A DNA stretch of 64,000 nt from assembly GCA_918807975.1 (NCBI GenBank), contig OU964931.1, positions 15,944,251 to 16,008,250 on the forward strand. Reading direction: 5' to 3'. Below are positions 12,501 to 24,500 of the stretch, in pieces. The stretch's first letter is position 1. The number at the start of each line of letters is the position of its first letter. Made by a program: the position numbers and the translations under genes. The notes below the pieces were generated by a model. The model saw nothing but the letters and a program-made list of their open reading frames with translations, made no database searches and was not told the DNA's origin. The DNA comes from Aplidium turbinatum. Taxonomy: Eukaryota > Chordata > Ascidiacea > Aplousobranchia > Polyclinidae.

Positions 12501-15500
12501 ACATTGTGAAGAAAGGGGCGTTCTTCCCGGCTATCAGCACAAGGCTGAGCACTCACTAGTACAGCGAGCAGTTGCGATTCGCTAACCATAACGGCGTAGC
12601 TTCCACGCTAGCCATTCAGACCATCCAATCAACTACAAATCGGCTGCCGAGAAACATATTGAAATTCTTATGTTGCATATCGCGCGATTTCGGGTATTGA
12701 ATCCTCTTCAGTACAACTTTTATCAACAGTACAACTTTTTGTATCTGCTTTACGCGGATCCCCGATTGACTTTACGTTGATACGGGTTTAAAGTAATTGC
12801 CCCTTTTTTTTAAATAAATAATTTACACAGTCAGCAATTCTGTGAACAGAAAACATAAACTACATTTTGGTCAGAAGAAACGCTAAGATATTTGAGAAAC
12901 TTTTTGTAAAAACTTACACCGCAGCACACACTAGCGAGCCGCCCCTGGACCTGACCAATATTGTCATACAACTTCAACTGCAGTAAAATAATGAAGCTCT
13001 TCATATTTTTATTACCACAAGGAAACGACCCAAAAAATGTTAAAATCTACGTCATCGAATACGAAAACTGCTCCAGCATGGCTGAATATAGATATTGGCT
13101 TCCTTGTTTCACGGTTGACTTATACTTTAAATCTTTTTGTCGTATCCAGGCTTATGCTCTGTGATTGAAGATTTGGATTAAATGGACAGGAAGGCAAGGA
13201 AGCCAATCTTCTGGTCACTTTACCAAAGTCGCAGTCACATGCTCTTCAGCGGTGTCGAACTAGCTCCCTTTCGAACTAGGGCCTTCACCTCCCGGTTATG
13301 TAGCCGGAACCACCAGACGTAAACTTGAACACGATTAAGTTTAAACTAGGTTAGCTGAAAAGTACGGTCATTGGTCAATAATAATTATTGCATCTTCATT
13401 GTTTTCTAGGTGAAACCTTACAAAGAAACTGGAACTTTTATCATAAAGACTCCAGAAGAAGCTTCACAACTTCTCGATGACCATATTGTCATGACGCAGA
13501 CCATGTCGTTCTCACCATACAAGAAACCATTCGAAGACCGAATAAGCGTATGGGATGGCAGACTAAACATGACGCAGGCATGTCTTTTTCCCATAATACA
13601 CATACATATTGTTAATATGTATGTATGCAGGATACATATCTATGGTATATCTAAAGGATTTTTTCGTTTTACCTTCTGTATTTTTTTAGTTATTAATAAT
13701 TATTAACTCTAATTTCTTTATCTTCTTTCTTTATATGACTTGAAAAAAAATCAGTTTATAGTTTCGTTTTGAGTGTTTTTTTAGAGTAAATATCGATCGC
13801 AACAGTGTATTTTGACGTTCTATTTTTATGTTTCAACTATGTACATTCATGTGTTCCTTTACAAACTCTTTTATTTATACTTTTAGGCTTTATAACAAAA
13901 TTCAGTCTCTTTTTTGGATGTTACAAATTTCACATTTCCCAAATATTTTAATTTTCTTGGTATTATGTAATGCATCTCTTTTTAAATGACATGCGAATGA
14001 AGTACATATTATCAAGTTGTTGAAAAAGACCAGATATGCACACCCCTGCATTTTCGTAAAGATCGATTGTTTCAATCCTCCAGGACGTCATGGATGAGTG
14101 GATGATATGTCAGCGCTCTTGGCTTTATCTGGAGCCGATATTCAGTTCGGATGACATCAATCGGCAACTCCCTGTGGAGGGGAAGCGCTATCAGACCATG
14201 GAAAGGATGTGGAGGAAGATTATGAAAAGTGCTAAGGAAAACAGACAGGTATGACGTGATCTGGCAGTGACGTGGTGTTGGACGTCATCTGGCAACTGGT
14301 CATAAATAGTGTAAAGAAAAATAGGCTCCTGATGGACAACTTTGACCAATGAATTCAAACAATGGTGCTTCGAACTAATGGGCTATCCGGGCGTGAAGCC
14401 GATATCTTCTCTTTATTTTTACATGATTCAACACTGGTGGACCCAGAGAAACGTTAGAGATAGATCTTGTAGAGTGTTTTTCTTTAACACTTTCTTGTTC
14501 TGGTTTGGTCTGATCCTTGTGGCCTATATATACTTTTTTTCCATTAATACTGTACATTGTATTTCAAAGGTTTTCACCTTTGTTGTGAATGTTCGTACTG
14601 TATTGGTGCTGTGTAACGCTTGTCTCATTAAAAGTATGCCGTAATCAGAAAGGTTAGGAAACACTTGACAATTCACATACCAACCATGCATTGTCACCTA
14701 ACTATCATTGAATCGTTGGTAATCAAGTAACAATATTTCATTTCCAGCTAACAAACGATTTATAAATACCAAAATAATCATACATCAGGTTATATCTTTA
14801 TGCCCGGACGTTCGGCTACTGGAACAATTAAAGGAGTGCAATAAGTTATTGGAACAAGTTCAGAAAGGTCTGAGTGAATACCTTGAAACAAAACGCACAG
14901 CTTTCCCAAGGTAAATTAAATCTTATATTAAACTTTCCCGGTTATGTGTGTTATGCAGTAGTTTACTTTTGACAGCCATGTTTCAGTTTGGATAAGATTC
15001 GGGCAAGACATTTGTGCGCTTTTCATATGATAGTGCAGTTATACCAACGCTTGGTATTTTGTGATATAGATGAGTGAAAGATTTTCGTTTGTTGAAACGA
15101 TTCTTCAACCAGCGTCCGAACTTTGGATTTTTTAACAAATTTATATTTTATCAAAGTTTGCTTGTTTAGAACAACATCGTCAATCCGTGTTGCACCATTA
15201 CATCAAAGTGTCAAGAATAAGAATCTACTTAATTGAACTGTAGCAATCAAAAACTGGTTTTGCTGTTGATTTTCTTTTTTACATTTCCATGTTATTTCTC
15301 TATAAAGGAGAAGTATTTGTAACTCTTTTGTCTTTTTAACTTAATCTCACTCAATGTAACACAGATGTTGCGATGTTTTAGATTTTACTTTTTATCCGAT
15401 GATGAGCTATTAGAAATCCTTTCGCAAACGAAAGATCCTACAGCCGTCCAGCCCCATCTCAGAAAGTGCTTTGAAAATATATTCAAGGTACCGCAAGGAC

Positions 15501-18500
15501 GTTAAGACAGTATTTTCGTCTTATACTCATTTGTGTTTTCCTGTACTGTGCTGTTTCACTTTATAAAAAATTGAAAGTTTTCTTCTGATCTTTTTTCGTT
15601 TTCTAAATTGTTAAATTTATTAAACTGCATTAATCTATGCCATTAGCATATTTTGGACTTTCTTTATGCTAAAAAAAAACGAGATAAATTTTGAGTAATG
15701 ACTTTTAACTAGTCTATTAAAGACTAGACGAGATTTTACTACAAAACTGCAATCGAAAACTTTCACAACAGAAAACTTCGCGCTTCATTGCTGCTTCCAA
15801 TCCTTGGCGAAAGAAAGAGACCTGATGATGATGAAAAAAGAAACTCGCACAAACTTTTTTTTTTCAAAATTGCAGACAAATAACAGATTGAATTGCCGTC
15901 TGCTTTTAAAAATCATTCCACTAACTTTCTTTTTTTACCATAGAATAGAAGCGCTTTTTGCATGCAGTATTCATAATAAAATATTAACTTTCCCGCAACA
16001 ATTCATCTCAATGCTGATTCCATCCGACTGGTCTGCAGATCCACTTCGAATCGGACATGAGGATGTCGGAGATGGTATCCGGTGAGGAGGAGAAAATTGA
16101 ATTTTCGGAGGAGCTTTATCCCACTGGCAACGTAGAGGATTGGCTTGGTGAGGTGGAGAGGGTTATGAAAGAGTCTGTTCGTAACGAATGTCGTAAAGCT
16201 GTGGCCGTTTACCCTCGAACTAAGCGAACGGATTGGGTTTTGCATTGGCCAGGTGAGGTTATGTAATATGATGCTTCATGCCATTGGTTGTTGATATAAA
16301 CTCAATGTATGTTTCATGTGGAAATATTAAATTGTGAGAATCATCTCATATTGATGCTCGGTTAGATTTTCAATGACAAGAAACTAAAATTAAAGCATTC
16401 GTAACAAAAAAAGCACTTCAAAAGTAGTTATGTCAGAGAGAGTTTGAACGTCCAGACGAAATGTTATTACAGAACGTTTACAATCTTTCTGGATGGTATA
16501 TATTCAATTTATTCATATAGTAGCCTTCTACTATAGATCTCTCATTTTCATATGTGAAATTCTACGCTTCTCTGTCATTTTTTGTTTCTGTTTTGACACG
16601 GAATGCCGGCAACACATCTTCAATTATTTCAGGTCAAGTTGTGATTGCCGTATCCCAAGTATATTGGGCGAAGATGGTAGAGGAAGCTATTGAAGAAGGG
16701 AAACTTCCAGAGCTACATGAGACGTTGATCGGGATGCTTAATGATCTCGTTGGTTTGGTCCGAGGAAAACTGACTGCTCTGCAGAGGATGATGATGTCCT
16801 CTCTCATTGTCATTGAGGTAGGTCTTGAGAAGAAAGTAATGCTTGATCCTCCTGCTTAATGGAATCTTCTTTGATGTTACTCATTGTTATTCTTTGTCGA
16901 ATTTCTATTTGAACTTGTTTTAATTGCTTCAAGTCTTATTTCTAAACACCGAAAAGACTGGAACTATAAATCTGAATTGCGTATTAGTTGTTTTGGATTA
17001 TTGAGATTAATTAATTATTATAGAAACTAGCGGACATTATTTCAGAAGAATAATGAAATTAACGAGGTATGCGTCACTTTAAAACGGTAACGTGATATTG
17101 AAGTCTCTTTTCGTCGAAGAGATAGAGAGAATTGTGACAATGGTTAATATAAATAATAAAACAAAAGTATGATTATATAATCCAGAGGTGACGAACCTGC
17201 GGCCCGTCAAAGAATTTTGTGCGGCCCGCAAAACAATTTGACAATCGCTCATGCATTAAAGACAAAAGACATCTCAAAGCTGTTTTATGCCTGCACTGGT
17301 ACACCTTTCCTTTGCTATTTTCTTGCCGCTCACGCTCTCAAATGGTTATCTGTTTTCGGCAGCACGTACCTATGCGAACAGTTCTTTTCTAAAATGCACT
17401 TTACAAAAAGTCGTTACAGGTCGAGGCTGACAGATGAAAATCTTAGTATGCAGTTGAGAGTTGCCACATCGTCTGTTCGACCTAATATTGAACGCTTAGT
17501 CAAGCAAAAAACTTTCCAAAATCCCACGAAGCAAAAAAATTCAATGCTTCAATGTTATTTTTTAATATTTTATGCTTCAATGCTGCATTAGATAGCTTCA
17601 GCTGTATGATTCGCATGGGCTTTTGTTTGTTGTTTGAAAAAGAAATTTCATTAACTGATTTGTTGTTTCGGAGCATAATGGTCGAAACATTTAGTCAACT
17701 TGAGCAAAAAGGATAGAGCCAAAAAAAGAAGAAATCATACTCATATGAAAGCAAACGCTTCGAAAATTAAATTGTCTTCATTATCAGTGCAAGTACTGTT
17801 GCTCTATCCTTTTTGCTCAAGTTGATTTGTTTTTATTTTTTACTGTTGTATGTTTCGATTCTGCGTAAGATAATTTCAACTGTATGGGTTTTATTACTTT
17901 CATCTGCCGTTTGTTACTTTTCATGAATAATATCTTGAGTCGATTATAAAGGTTTCATAGTAGGTTACGATTAAAAAGTTGTGCGGCTCGATAACTCATG
18001 TGTAATTGACAAAGTGGCCCGCGACCGCAAAAAGGTTCGCCACCCCTGATATAATCCAAGAAATTAAATTCATAGTCAAGGATATAAAATTAGCGAGGGA
18101 ATACATGGTTTCTTTATCACAAAATTGTTAGTAAGCTCATAAGAGTTATCAGATTACTATACTCAGGTACATGCCAGAGATGTTGTGGGAAATTTGTGCG
18201 ACGAGCTTGTCAAAACTATCAACGATTTTGAATGGATCAGTCAACTTAGGTAGGAACTTATTGCTTATTTGATTGCTCACTTTTTGGAATTATATTTCAT
18301 CAAACAAGATTTTTTGGGGAAAAGAAGCAAACAAATCACTCAGAGCATAACATTCTTGTTAATAAAATGTATGGATTGCTAAGCCTGTTGCATAAATTTG
18401 TATGTTCGTGTTTTCTTCTAGATATTATTGGATTAACGACAACATGTTTGTTCGAGCTGTGAATGCGCAGTTTCCATATGGCTACGAGTACCTTGGAAAC

Positions 18501-21500
18501 ACTGGTAGATTAGTCATTACCCCACTGACAGACAGGTAACAAGACTTTTGTGGAGTGATGTTTTTGTCGGTATTTTTTATTATACAGTACTTAGTTTGTT
18601 GGTCAGTTTTCTCGTGGCTTGTCGAAAATTGGGATATTTCAGCGTTTTTTTCGTCGCTTCCTTTTTTTCTCTAGCGTGCATACTGCTTGTAGTTTTTTCT
18701 CTAAGAATACGACTGATGTCTTGTATGTTGTTTACGTCACATAAATAACTAACTTTTCATCAAATTGTTCTTTAAATTTCAGATGCTACCTTACCTTAAC
18801 TGGTGCCCTGCACTTGAAGTTTGGCGGTGCTCCAGCTGGGCCCGCTGGAACAGGAAAAACCGAAACGACGAAAGATCTCGGCAAAGCTCTAGCCATCCAG
18901 ACCGTGGTGTTTAACTGCAGTGACCAGCTTGACTTCATGGCCATGGGGAAGTTCTTCAAAGGCTTGGCCAGTTCTGGAGCTTGGGCTTGCTTTGATGAAT
19001 TTAACCGAATTGACATTGAGGTAATGACGTGTAAGAAATATGTTTGAAACACAAACAGAACACGCAAGGCATGTAAGAAATTTCAAGCCGGTACAAAAAA
19101 TTATGCATAATCTTAAAGTGCAGAGTTCAAATCTACCAACGCTCTAATTCTTTCTTGCTGCAGGTCTTGTCCGTCGTGGCTCAGCAAATCGCAACAATAC
19201 AGAACGCACAAGCAGGAAGGTTGGAGAGTTTTATGTTTGAGGGTGTTGAAATCTTATTGAAAGCATCCTGTGCTGTATTCATAACGATGAACCCCGGGTA
19301 CGCTGGACGTACAGAGCTCCCAGACAACTTGAAGGTACAGTACAGTGTTGCGTGGCAAATGATCCTTTTTCACGGATTTTGTTATAGACATTGAAAACAA
19401 TGTAAACAGGGCTATGGAGTCGGGCGAAAAATATGCGACTCCGACTTTTGGGTTTATAATAGACCGACTCCGAATTCATTGTTACCAGATTTTAGAGGGT
19501 TGCCAGATTTTTCTGAAATTTTGTCCTTTTTCATTTTTTTAAAAATTAATTTCAGTAAATTTGTAATCAAAGTTGAAACGGAGACTTTCACAAAACTGAC
19601 AAGAACCAACACTACTATTTTTTGGTAAAAGTTTGGAGCGCAATACAGAGAATAAGAAACAATATTTTGAAAAAGTGCATTGCAAACAAAAATTTTATTG
19701 TTTATAGTTTTTTAACAAACCGGAGCCGGAGTTGGCCATTTTTTTAACGACTCCGAATCCGGACACACCAAAATCCCACCGACTCCACGACTCCGACTTC
19801 ATAGCTCTGGAAATAAAGTCTCCAAGCAAATAGTTTACCTGGTCTCAGATTTTCAGTGGAGAAACGGTTTTATTAGATTTCTTTTTTTTCTTTAACATAT
19901 TTTACGGTAATATGTTTATTGTTTATATTTTATTTATTTGAAAGTGAAAGAGCAGTGGCAGTTTTTTAATCTAAGTCTCGTTTTTAATTTGCGTAAAGCC
20001 AACTTAACAAGCCGAATCTGTCTTAAACAACAACCATTCAGAAGACCAGTCTATAATTGTTTTGAAAGTTTTTTTTAGCTATTTATTCTCATCTTGTATT
20101 TGTAGGCTTTGTTTCGTCCAGTGGCAATGATGGTGCCTGATTACGCAATGATTGCAGAAATTTCCCTTTACAGTTTTGGATTCAACGATGCAAAGGTGCG
20201 GTGGTTTACCTGCATTTTTTGTTTTTACGCTTTATTGCCTATAGGATCATTCATCTTTTTACCCTGTGCGTAAGTTCTACAGTACATGGTCTAATGCAGC
20301 TAATTTTTTTTTTATATAAAGATTCAGTAGTTCCAGACTGACTCCGTAATTTGGCTGTTGCCCCCACAAAGGCAGCGAACAGTTCAAAGTGTGAATACGG
20401 TACTGTATTACACTACAAGTCAAATAGCTCAGAAATTTGCTTATACAAAGAAAATTGATTCGTTCAGCATCTTGCCAAGAAGATTGTGTCAACATTCAAG
20501 CTTTCTTCAGAACAACTGAGCTCACAAGACCACTACGACTTTGGAATGAGAGCTGTGAAGACTGTTATTTCAGCTGCCGGTAGGATTAACTGTTTACCCC
20601 TGACAGTATGGATATGTAGAATCGTTTTGCATTGCCATACGTGGACGTGTTTTTTTTTTGTTATTTTTCAACGTCTCAAACTTAAGTAAAAACTTAATTT
20701 AAACGCTAATATCTGCCTGCGTATTATTTTCAAATTTTGACTTTTTTAATTCCATTGTCAACTGCTCCAGATTTTTTCAAATTTTACAACCATTTTTATC
20801 ATTGCAAAAATATTAATTCCTACTCATCCTGTTGCTAGGCAACCTAAAACGAGAACATCCGAACATGGAAGAGGAAGTAATCTGCCTTCGCGCCATCAGA
20901 GATGTAAATGTTCCCAAGTTCCTCCTGGATGACTTGAAGCTTTTCCGCGGCATTGTCTCTGATCTTTTTCCTAAGATTAAGGAGGAAGCGATTGATTACG
21001 GCATCCTCATGGAATCCATCATTGAATCGTGTCCTCTTTTGGGTGTGCAGGCGGTAGAAGGTATGGAGATAAAGTTTGTCTTTAAATTGAATGACCATTA
21101 CAGGAATATGCCTTCTTTGTTTACCAATTGAAAACTCAGACTAGAAATGGGCTCAAAATAAAGAAAGATTTCTTTCGAAAAACAAAACCTGTCAACTCTA
21201 AGACATATACGTAATTCTGTAGCGATTTACCAATATACGATTATAATTTAGGCCACTTTCATGCAAATATGACAACTACATCTTTAATCTTCCAGGCTTT
21301 GTTACAAAGTGTATACAGTTGTATGAGACCACAGTTGTAAGACATGGTCTCATGTTGGTGGGGCCAACCTGCTCAGGGAAGACAAAATGTTACAACGTGC
21401 TCGCAAAAGCTCTGACACGTCTTGCCGGCCAACCATCAATTAGTGGAGGGACTTATGAAACTGTCCATGTAAGTTAGTCAAGTTTTAAGCAATTTCCACG

Positions 21501-24500
21501 CTTACAAGACATGCATGTTCTTGTATGGACTGCAAGTTACGTTGGTTTAAATTTAGATTAAAGAAATATTTTTGACATGTGCAAAATTCATACTTAAATG
21601 GGAATTAAACTGGGTGTTCTTTCATAAAGCTTAATGATTTATTTGTTGGAGCGCATACAACATTCAGAAACTTTTATCTGTTAGCATTCAACAGATAAAA
21701 AAAATAGTTTAAATTACTGATATTGCACTGATTTGAAAATTTAAATTAAGCTTAAATTGTTTTTCTTCTGTGCTGTAAGAAAGAAAAGAAGAAATGCTAA
21801 CTGGCTGCGTCGACGTTGTGAGAAGTGTCGCATCCTACTTTGATTGCTTCTTACTTTAGACAAATGTTCTGAACCCTAAATCGATCACGATGGGCCAGTT
21901 GTATGGCGAGTTCGACGCCATGACACATGAATGGACTGATGGGATATTGTCAACTCTCATAAGGCAGGGGGTGGCAGCAACAGATGCGGATAAGAGATGG
22001 TCAGTAGGAAATATTAATTTTTTTTTGTTAATGTAGTTTGATCTGTTGTTGAACCGACATAAATGCACTTTATTTTTAATTAAAGAGTTTTACTTAGCAC
22101 TACTGTACACTATCAAGAATTTCCCACTTTATTTTTTTTTACATAACTTGGTTTCAAAAACTTTGGACTTCATATTGTTGCCCCCGGGACGTTAAAGCAT
22201 AATTTAATTAATCTTAAGTGGAATTGTTTACTTGATACGGTACGGAATTGTACGGAATTGTTTACTTGAATTGTTTCTGTAATAGTAGAAACTAGATTTC
22301 AGTGTTCATTGTATTTGTTTGTTTTTTCTTTAACGTTTTAACCCTTGGTCACCCAAGGTACATGTTCGATGGACCAGTGGACGCTGTTTGGATCGAGAAC
22401 ATGAACACTGTTCTGGATGACAACAAGAAGCTGTGTTTGAGCAGTGGAGAAATTATCAAGCTCACTTCCCACATGACAATGATGTTTGAGGTTTAGCTTT
22501 TGAAATCAAACTTTGTCGCAAAAAGTTGTCAAGCTTTGTGCAATCTTTGAAACTCAACATTGTAACTTTTTTTAAAGGCATTGTCTGGCAAAAAGAGAAA
22601 TGCGTAGTAAAAGCAAAATAAATGTCGTAAATGTGCAGCGAGTCGTTTCTTTCAAGCAGTTTGTTGGTCTAATTTTTCTCGATAAACTTTAAAGAACTAA
22701 ACAAGCATTTGCTTTTCTGACCATGCATGTAATCATGTGCCAACTGAATGTTTTTAATCCTTCCCTCAAGGTTGCCGATTTAGCCGTGGCTTCCCCTGCC
22801 ACTGTATCTCGATGTGGAATGGTGTACTTGGAGCCTGGCTACATAGGACTCAACCCTTTTGTGTTTTGTTGGTTGAAGCGGGTACCTAACGTCATCTTAC
22901 CATACGTTGACAGACTGCAACATCTTTTTGACAAATTTTTGGAGGTTGGTGAACCGTGGATTTTGATTTCATGTTTTCTGTTGAACTGACTTGATATTTA
23001 TTCCGACGGGCGACAGAGCTCAGTTTGGGTTTCTGGGCAGCCGATTGTAGCAAGAATTGACAGCGATAGACACGTGTTTCGCCCTGAGGCTGGGCTTATC
23101 AGTATCGCACCGTATGCCCAGAAAACTTATCGCTGCCCAGAAACTTATCGTTTATTGGAGGTCTGAATGGTTAGCGTGGAAGCTACACCGTTATGGTTAG
23201 CGAATCGCAACTGCTGCTCGCTGTACTAGTGAGTGCTCAGCCTTGTGCTGACGGCCGGGAAGAACGCTTCTTCTTCTTCACAGAGCTCAGTTTATTACTT
23301 GCAGACACGAGTAAATCACATTTTAAGTGAAATATGTCTGAGCTGACTATGGCAATTGTCAAAATTCGTGCTTCTCACTACACAAGCATAACTCAACCTC
23401 TATTACTATTGACTCAACGTCTGCAGAATATGAATGTAAGTAAATAGGACTAATTTTCTGGCTGGATAACGATGTGATTTCCTTTTTTTTTGCGTTGTAG
23501 TCGTCAGTGACATTCATCCGCAAAAATGTGAAGGAAATAGTCCCTTCAGTGGATGCCAACTTGACTTTCAGTCTGCTCAATTTTCTCGATTGCTTTTTTG
23601 CTCCTCTGATACCGAAAGAGGTAATTTACTTGATGTTTAGTCAGTGTGTTTTAATAGTTTGCTATTGTTTCATAGTTTCACAGCTCAATATTACTTATTT
23701 GCACAAGACATTTTTAAGAGAGTCACATTAATTCAACCTTAAATTTATACCAATATTTTTTGTCATAGCCATAAGATCTACAGTATGTTTTGTCACTCTA
23801 CAACTGCTGGCCGACAACCTTTATCACTACCTTTTCAACACTATATCTACCATACAGAATACATTCCGGACCAAGAATCGAACTCAGACTTACAGCACTT
23901 GGTTTCGTTTTCTTTAAGTGATGAAGACGCTGTGAATTTTTGTTATAAAAACGTTTATCCATGTTGCAGCTAATATTTAAACAGTTTGTTTTACCAATAA
24001 TCACACTTGTTTATCCCAAAAAGATTAATTTTGGTTTTGTAAGTGGCCTAACTGACGGAAGAAACGCACATCAAGATTTTGTATGTGTGGTGCCAAATTT
24101 GTTTGGGAGATTAATGTCTAGTGCAGTGGTTCTTAATTTTCACACACATGTCTAATTACTAAGATTTCCAAATATTTCATGGAGACCCAATGGCATGCAA
24201 TGTGAAAACCAATATACACCGATGAGTTAAAAAGCACGAATAGAATTGGTTTACCAAAGAAATCAACCTATCACAAGTAAACAAATATAGGCTAACCTAA
24301 ACTTTTGCCTAGGTATCATAATACAAAAAACATCACAAACAGGTTTGGCGTCACAAACAGGTTTGACGTCATTAACAGGTTTGACGTTACAAACAGAGTT
24401 GACATCACAAATAGGGTTGATGTCACAAACAGGGTTACACATTCCAACCTCAGGGGTTGACAGTGTTAAATGTCAGTAATCACTTGTGGAGTGATTAAAT

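Larger units (their letters stand above)
11314..12947. mobile_element. hAT-like non-autonomous element, 1.6 kb
   Basis: Begins CAGTGGGGGCGGCTGG and ends CGAGCCGCCCCTG. The 8-bp target duplication gacctgac is perfect (11306-11313, 12948-12955). No transposase is recognisable on either strand. It has picked up two modular repeat copies (12206-12430, 12504-12659). Confidence 0.88.
11000..13409 (+). other. Intron holding a 1.6-kb hAT-like element and a SINE
   Basis: Most of this intron is the element at 11314-12947, which itself carries two copies of a modular repeat, followed by an antisense SINE at 13182-13315. Confidence 0.8.

Noticed and set aside
24125-24470. hAT-like ends (CAGTGGTTCTTAA near 24125, CAACCTCAGGGG near 24447)
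   Set aside because: The right end is not a convincing inverted copy and no target duplication is visible.
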